Assembly (NCBI GenBank): GCA_031278135.1
Contig: JAITKY010000303.1
Span: 1-9,750 of the forward strand
DNA: 9,750 nt
Reading direction: 5' to 3'
From: Prevotellaceae bacterium
GTDB lineage: Bacteria; Bacteroidota; Bacteroidia; Bacteroidales; UBA932
Position numbers and translations under genes: made by a program. Each line of letters begins with the position of its first letter. The first letter of the stretch is position 1. Positions 5,820 to 9,750 of the stretch are shown piece after piece. Below the pieces are notes generated by a model, which did no database searches, was not told the origin of the DNA, and saw nothing but the letters and a program-made list of their open reading frames with translations.

Positions 5820-6326
5820 TCATATTTTTTTCATAATCTTAAACTGTTTTTGTGAAAACCGTTGAGTTCTCGGAATTTCGCCTTTGAACACCCAGTAACG
5901 CTGCAACATATAGTTATAGCAGATTGAAACAATCATATCGGTGATAAGGCGACTTATTTTGTAATCGATATGGATATAAGCCGTTAACAGATATGTTCCG
6001 AGCATTTTCAATCCTATACTGCTCACCACAACAAACAGAAATCGCCACAACTGTTGCGAAAGAGAAAGCTTGTAGGAACTTTTGTTGGAATAAAAAGCCC
6101 AGTATTTGTTGACTGAAAAGTTCATTATTGCTCCGACAGTACAGGCAATAGCAATGGATACCGTATAATGGATTTTAGTAAATTCCGTTAACAGAATCAT
6201 AATTCCGTAATCGCACATCCCGCATACGAAAGCGGAAAATTGGGCTCTGGCGAAAGTTGCCAGTTGCCTGAGTATGTTACGCCGATTTTTTGGCGTCCTT
6301 TTCTTCTTTATCTCTACTGTCAGCAA
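5820..6326 (-). CDS. GtrA-family membrane protein
   Basis: 168 residues with four transmembrane segments (about 32-48, 56-72, 95-116 and 127-142) and the two internally repeated GtrA signatures NFSVNKYWAF (69-78) and NYMLQRYWVF (138-147). GtrA-like proteins are thought to help move lipid-linked sugars across the cytoplasmic membrane or to partner glycosyltransferases. The start is unusual: no ATG or GTG occurs between the upstream in-frame stop and the domain, so TTG 6326 (followed by CTG) is the only reasonable start. It lies 50 bases inside the end of the CDP-alcohol phosphatidyltransferase gene, in another frame. Translational coupling or ribosomal frameshifting is therefore likely. It converges with the LytTR gene, 22 bases apart, with no terminator hairpin seen. 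Confidence 0.85.
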   Translation of the reverse strand: MLTVEIKKKRTPKNRRNILRQLATFARAQFSAFVCGMCDYGIMILLTEFTKIHYTVSIAIACTVGAIMNFSVNKYWAFYSNKSSYKLSLSQQLWRFLFVVVSSIGLKMLGTYLLTAYIHIDYKISRLITDMIVSICYNYMLQRYWVFKGEIPRTQRFSQKQFKIMKKI

Positions 6327-6963
6327 TTTTAAGCAGTTTTAACGAATCAATAATATTGATAATAAACAAAATGACACAGGCAAGGGTACCTGAATAGACA
6401 ATGGAACCTTGCCAGATTACTTCGACCATCAAAAACATCGAAATGATAATCCTTACTTCGGTCGGACCCAAAATTCCGGAATCAATCGTGTATTTATCAA
6501 CGATTTTGTACCTCAGCAAAGCAGTCATCATTGCCCATCCGTACAATACGACGAATCCGAAGCCCAATAGTTCCCATTTTCCGCCGACATATACGATGTA
6601 GCCCAAGCCAATCAGTATATTAGTCAGCCAATCGACAGTAAAGTCGAGTGAAAAACCATACCATTTTCGGGGTCTGTTGCGAAAGTATGCCAATCGACCG
6701 TCGAGGGAATCGCCGAACCAGTTGAGGGCGAACCCCAAAATGCCGAATAACAGCAAACTATGGTGAAAATATGTGGCAAGAATGAAACTTGCCGCCGTTA
6801 CAAAACTACCTGCTAAACCAAAGGCTGTCAGCATATCAGAGTTAATCCACGATGGAATATGCTGTACAAGGAAGGCGAGCAAGTTTTGTTCATGTTTCTT
6901 CAAAATATTTGTCCTATCCCTGTCTTTGGTGATTTTGGACAATGCACTTCCGGTATTATTCAT
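6277..6963 (-). CDS. CDP-alcohol phosphatidyltransferase family protein
   Basis: 228 residues, integral membrane. The family joins a CDP-linked lipid donor to an alcohol and releases CMP. The signature D-x2-D-G-x2-A-R-x8/9-G-x3-D-x3-D is seen as D85, D88, G89, A92, G103, D107 and D111, with Tyr 93 in place of the usual Arg after the Ala. The four Asp residues that bind metal and drive catalysis are all present. About five or six hydrophobic segments surround the motif, and a charged tail (about 213-228) closes the protein. The alcohol substrate cannot be told; candidates include glycerol phosphate, inositol phosphate or a non-standard headgroup. The start is ATG 6963. The gene overlaps the GtrA gene downstream, suggesting joint work on a lipid or lipid-linked sugar. 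Confidence 0.85.
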   Translation of the reverse strand: MNNTGSALSKITKDRDRTNILKKHEQNLLAFLVQHIPSWINSDMLTAFGLAGSFVTAASFILATYFHHSLLLFGILGFALNWFGDSLDGRLAYFRNRPRKWYGFSLDFTVDWLTNILIGLGYIVYVGGKWELLGFGFVVLYGWAMMTALLRYKIVDKYTIDSGILGPTEVRIIISMFLMVEVIWQGSIVYSGTLACVILFIINIIDSLKLLKIADSRDKEEKDAKKSA

Positions 6964-6992
6964 GCTCTTCTTATTTTTTATTTTTTTCGGTA

Positions 6993-7011
6993 CAAAAATA
7001 ATACAAAAATA
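6993..7011 (-). promoter_or_regulatory. Two tandem TATTTTTG boxes before the phosphatidyltransferase gene
   Basis: On the - strand TATTTTTG occurs at 7004-7011 and again at 6993-7000, both matching TAnnTTTG, 30 to 41 bases before the ATG. No -33 element is evident and the region is A/T-rich, so chance is possible. If real, they would let the phosphatidyltransferase/GtrA pair be transcribed apart from the ThiL-like gene. Confidence 0.3.
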
Positions 7012-7042
7012 TGTATTTGAACCGTTTTTTATAAAAATATTT

Positions 7043-8056
7043 CTATCCCGTTACGAAAGTCCACCCTTGAGCCTTAATTTTTAGTTCGTTACCTTCGGGA
7101 GTGACGAGGTAAGCGCCCTGCGATTCATCGGCTATATATCCTATAATTTCGAAGCCCGACAGGCTTTTTATCGCCTCATATTCGGATATTGGCACTGTAA
7201 ATAACAGTTCAAAATCGTCGCCGCCGTTCAATGCCGCCGTGACAGCGTCGAAATTCATCTCTCCGCACACCTCAAATGTCTCGGCTGCAATAGGAATCTT
7301 CTCTAAATAAATCCTTACGCCTACGCCGGACTGTTTGCAGATGTGAAGTATATCCGAAGCAAGCCCGTCGGCGATATTTGTCATCGAAGAGGGTTTGATG
7401 CCATTGTCTTCGAACGTTTTGAGCATGTCGAGACGTGCTTGGGGACGAAGTTGTTTTTGGAGGATATAATCGTAACCATCCAACTTGGGTTGAGTGTGAT
7501 TGCTTTCGAAAATCCGGCGTTCGCGTTCCAAAACCTGCAAACCCATGTATGCCGCTCCCAAACTCCCCGAAATGCAAACCAAATCGTTCACTTTAGCCTC
7601 ATTTTTATAACAGAGACTGTCGTCTGATGCCTCGCCGACAGCGGTTACGCTTATTGTCATGCCGGTCATCGACGCCGTAAGGTTATTTTCGACTAAATCA
7701 ACGCTGTATCCTGAACAGGCACAGCGTATTCCTTCGTAGAAAGATTCGACATCTGACACATCGAAACGTGAAGACACACTCGCCGACACAAGTATTTGTT
7801 GAGGGAGAGCGTTCATCGCAACAATTTTCGATACGGCATGAGTAACTGCCTTATAACCCAAATGTTTCAACGGCGTATAAACAAGATTAAAATGTATGCC
7901 CTCAAGAAGAATGACAGAGCAAACTTGTTTCGGTTTGTCCGATACCGCGATAACTGCAGCATCGTCAAATGCTTTTACTGTTGATTGTTGCCCGACTTCG
8001 AACCCGGCATTCAACCGGTCGAGAAAAGCAAATTTTCCAATTTCGGAAATATTCAT
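7043..8056 (-). CDS. ThiL-like protein (thiamine-monophosphate kinase family), probably catalytically degenerate
   Basis: 337 residues, normal length for ThiL, with the full PurM/HypE-type fold evident. Retained: DD at 31-32, LEGIHF (51-56), YTPLKHLGYKA (60-70), SGSLGAAYMGLQ (163-174), DGL (230-232) and LNGGDDFELLF (277-287). True ThiL converts thiamine phosphate plus ATP to thiamine diphosphate, using several aspartates to bind magnesium. Here the family TTD motif reads CSV (46-48), the SD of NxSDI reads SK (76-77), the GGD reads ENN (123-125), and DxSDG reads NIADG (227-231). Three or four metal-ligand positions are therefore lost while the fold is kept. This points to a pseudoenzyme or an altered function rather than an active kinase. 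It lies 59 bases after murF on the same strand. The family is confident, activity doubtful, so no gene symbol is given. Confidence 0.8.
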   Translation of the reverse strand: MNISEIGKFAFLDRLNAGFEVGQQSTVKAFDDAAVIAVSDKPKQVCSVILLEGIHFNLVYTPLKHLGYKAVTHAVSKIVAMNALPQQILVSASVSSRFDVSDVESFYEGIRCACSGYSVDLVENNLTASMTGMTISVTAVGEASDDSLCYKNEAKVNDLVCISGSLGAAYMGLQVLERERRIFESNHTQPKLDGYDYILQKQLRPQARLDMLKTFEDNGIKPSSMTNIADGLASDILHICKQSGVGVRIYLEKIPIAAETFEVCGEMNFDAVTAALNGGDDFELLFTVPISEYEAIKSLSGFEIIGYIADESQGAYLVTPEGNELKIKAQGWTFVTG

Positions 8057-8095
8057 TTTTATTAAATTTAAAAAAAATTAACTACAATTCATCAT

Positions 8096-8123
8096 TAACC
8101 ACTAACCGTTAACCACTAACCAC
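8096..8123. repeat. Four-unit 7-bp tandem repeat
   Basis: TAACCAC, TAACCGT, TAACCAC, TAACCAC lie head to tail across the murF stop codon and into the spacer before the ThiL-like gene. Three units are identical and one has two changes. It could vary in copy number by slippage, which would alter the spacer and, because of the overlap, the murF C-terminus. Confidence 0.7.
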
Positions 8124-9414
8124 TCCCTACGAGTTTCAACAAAGTTTCGAGACCGATTCCTCTTGAGCCTTTGACTAAAATCAGATGATAGTTGATGTTC
8201 TGGTCTTTAAGATATTTTTCAGCCTCGCTTTTGGTTGGAAAACTGATGGCGATTTCTTCGTTCAACTGGCTGAATGTGCGACCAATCAGGATAACTTTTC
8301 CTTTGTTCCACAAACCGTGCTTTTTAATAATCTCCGTTATTCGCCTGTGTTCGGAGAGAGAATTGTCGCCCAATTCCAGCATATCGCCGAGTATCAACAA
8401 TTTGTTTTCAGCCTTAAGTTTTGCAAAATTGCTTATGGCGGCTTCCATACTCGAAGGATTGGCGTTGTATGCGTCCATGATCACCGTATTTGACGCAATT
8501 TTAATGAGTTGCGAACGATTAGCGGTTGGTTTGTATTCTGCCAGAGCGACGACAATCTCAGTGTCGGGTACATCGAAATATTTACCGACCGCTATGGCCG
8601 CCAATACATTATTCAGATTATATTCTCCAACCAGACACGTATTTACATTCAGTTCCGGTTCGACGGTCGAAAAGCCAAGCAAAGTACTGTCGCTGTCGAT
8701 TTTTGCGCCTGTAACAGTTTTCCCGTACTTCACAAGAGTCGTTTCCATTGTGTTTTCCGCCATTGTCTCGAGAGTTTCGTCGTCGGCATTGTAGAATATT
8801 ACGCCTCTGTTTTTCTCCACATAATCATATAGTTCGCCTTTTGTTTTCCTTACGCCTTCTTCGGACCCAAACCCTTCGAGATGGGCTTTGCCAATGTTGG
8901 TAATCAGTCCGATTTCGGGATGAGCGATTTCGCAAAGCGTCGCAATTTCGCCAGAGTGATTTGCGCCCATTTCTACTATGACGATTTCGGTTTTTTCGTT
9001 GACATTCAACAAAGTCAACGGCACTCCGATATGATTGTTCAGATTTCCGGCAGTGCATACGGTTTCGTATTTTCTCGACAGCACAGCGTTAATGAGTTCT
9101 TTTGTAGTCGTTTTACCGTTTGTTCCGGTTATTGCAAGCACAGGGATATCAAATTCCAAACGATGATATTCCGCCAAATCCTGCAAAGTTTTCAGGACAT
9201 TTTCCACAATAATGCAGCCATCTATTCCTTCATTATCAATACTGTCGGATACGGCAAAAGCACAACCACTGTCCAGCGACTGCTTTACAAACCGGTTTCC
9301 ATCGAAATTTTCACCTTTCAAAGCAAAAAAAATGGAATCGGGAACAATATTGCGGCTGTCGGTACAAATAACCGGATAATCTCTGAAAATTGTATGTAAT
9401 TCCTTTATATTCAT
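8116..9414 (-). CDS. murF: UDP-N-acetylmuramoyl-tripeptide--D-alanyl-D-alanine ligase (MurF)
   Basis: 432 residues from ATG 9414. It adds D-Ala-D-Ala to the UDP-MurNAc tripeptide using ATP, the last cytosolic step of the peptidoglycan precursor pathway. Motifs in order, counted from ATG 9414: CTDSR (17-21) and FFALKGENFDG (29-39) of the N-terminal substrate domain; the ATP P-loop TGTNGKTTTKE (96-106); NLNNHIGVP (124-132); the KTKGEL segment (190-195) that holds the family's carbamylated lysine; GEYNLNNVLAA (263-273); MDAYNANPSS (313-322); LGDMLELG (342-349); and VKGSRG (414-419). Length is normal. The in-frame TTG one codon earlier is less likely. The upstream gene ends TGATG, sharing one base with this ATG, so translation is probably coupled. 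The last codons overlap a 7-bp tandem repeat. Confidence 0.95.
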   Translation of the reverse strand: MNIKELHTIFRDYPVICTDSRNIVPDSIFFALKGENFDGNRFVKQSLDSGCAFAVSDSIDNEGIDGCIIVENVLKTLQDLAEYHRLEFDIPVLAITGTNGKTTTKELINAVLSRKYETVCTAGNLNNHIGVPLTLLNVNEKTEIVIVEMGANHSGEIATLCEIAHPEIGLITNIGKAHLEGFGSEEGVRKTKGELYDYVEKNRGVIFYNADDETLETMAENTMETTLVKYGKTVTGAKIDSDSTLLGFSTVEPELNVNTCLVGEYNLNNVLAAIAVGKYFDVPDTEIVVALAEYKPTANRSQLIKIASNTVIMDAYNANPSSMEAAISNFAKLKAENKLLILGDMLELGDNSLSEHRRITEIIKKHGLWNKGKVILIGRTFSQLNEEIAISFPTKSEAEKYLKDQNINYHLILVKGSRGIGLETLLKLVGSG

Positions 9415-9750
9415 CAAAATCGGCTTTTTTTAAGAAGTATGTTTTTCTCTTTTACCCACTTGCCGAGTTTAAAAGTGTATCCGTCGTACGTTGTATCGGG
9501 AACATAGTACGATTTATCGTTTATTCTTTCAGGGACAATAGGATACAACCAATGAAAAACGATTTTACCCAGATCGTCATGATATTTCAGGTGCATCACC
9601 GATTTAGCCGAATATTCGAACATTATTCTGCTCTTTATTCCCTTCTCTGTGTCGAAAAACACCGGAGCGCCGAACGAGGGTATTCCCTGTGGGTTGAATG
9701 TCAGGACGTCGATATATTTTTTATACGAAATGCCGTTGTTGAAATCGAAT
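9414..9750 (-). CDS. Conserved hypothetical protein, C-terminal part (runs off the window)
   Basis: About 111 codons of a longer protein remain open to the window edge. Its true start is outside; GTG 9662 is only an internal codon. Visible features are the segments KKYIDVLTF, SFGAPVFF, KSRIMFEYSAKSVMHLKY and the aromatic-rich tail DGYTFKLGKWVKEKN. The sequence recalls a conserved Bacteroidota protein of unknown function that I have seen next to cell-wall or housekeeping genes, probably secreted in full length, but I cannot name a domain. It ends at TGA 9414-9416, overlapping the murF ATG by one base, so both are on one mRNA. Confidence 0.7.
   Translation of the reverse strand, partial: FDFNNGISYKKYIDVLTFNPQGIPSFGAPVFFDTEKGIKSRIMFEYSAKSVMHLKYHDDLGKIVFHWLYPIVPERINDKSYYVPDTTYDGYTFKLGKWVKEKNILLKKSRF

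Overview
The window looks like a chromosomal segment of a member of the Bacteroidota, most likely Bacteroidales. The ArgB, ThiL-like, MurF and LiaF-like proteins have the family style of that group. Several genes are preceded by the TAnnTTTG -7 box typical of the phylum, some with a TTG or TTTG about 20 bases upstream. Shine-Dalgarno sequences are weak or absent and leaders are A/T-rich.

Region 1 (1-1545, + strand, accessory and decaying). The window opens in the last codons of a probable ISL3-type transposase with a candidate IS end. Next comes a strongly self-complementary stretch (217-331) followed by an intrinsic terminator, a candidate structured RNA or mobile-element hairpin. Then comes a DUF1643-family gene whose natural ATG (455) is separated from the conserved domain by one in-frame TAA. 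Exactly 700 bp downstream lies a 127-bp, 96% identical fragment of the same gene. The DNA between the copies holds three inverted repeats, one a perfect 17-bp stem.

Region 2 (1546-4108). A sugar phosphate isomerase/epimerase-like TIM-barrel gene (- strand) ends at a bidirectional hairpin. Upstream it has a good promoter and then a run of helically phased A-tracts. A small + strand unit (2895-3037) has its own promoter and terminator around a 17-codon ORF. argB (- strand) follows, then an intergenic region with a degraded CACAGATT-type repeat.

Region 3 (4062-5797, + strand). A LiaF-like membrane protein and a membrane-anchored LytTR regulator sit directly together under one clear promoter. 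They look like a compact envelope-stress sensing and regulatory pair.

Region 4 (5820-9750, - strand). Reading with transcription, the order is the C-terminus of a conserved hypothetical protein, murF (cell-wall precursor synthesis, 1-base overlap), a ThiL-like protein that has lost several metal-binding aspartates, a CDP-alcohol phosphatidyltransferase, and a GtrA-like membrane protein. The GtrA frame overlaps the previous gene by 50 bases and has no ATG start. The last two genes suggest lipid headgroup or lipid-linked sugar metabolism. No tRNA, rRNA or CRISPR array was seen.
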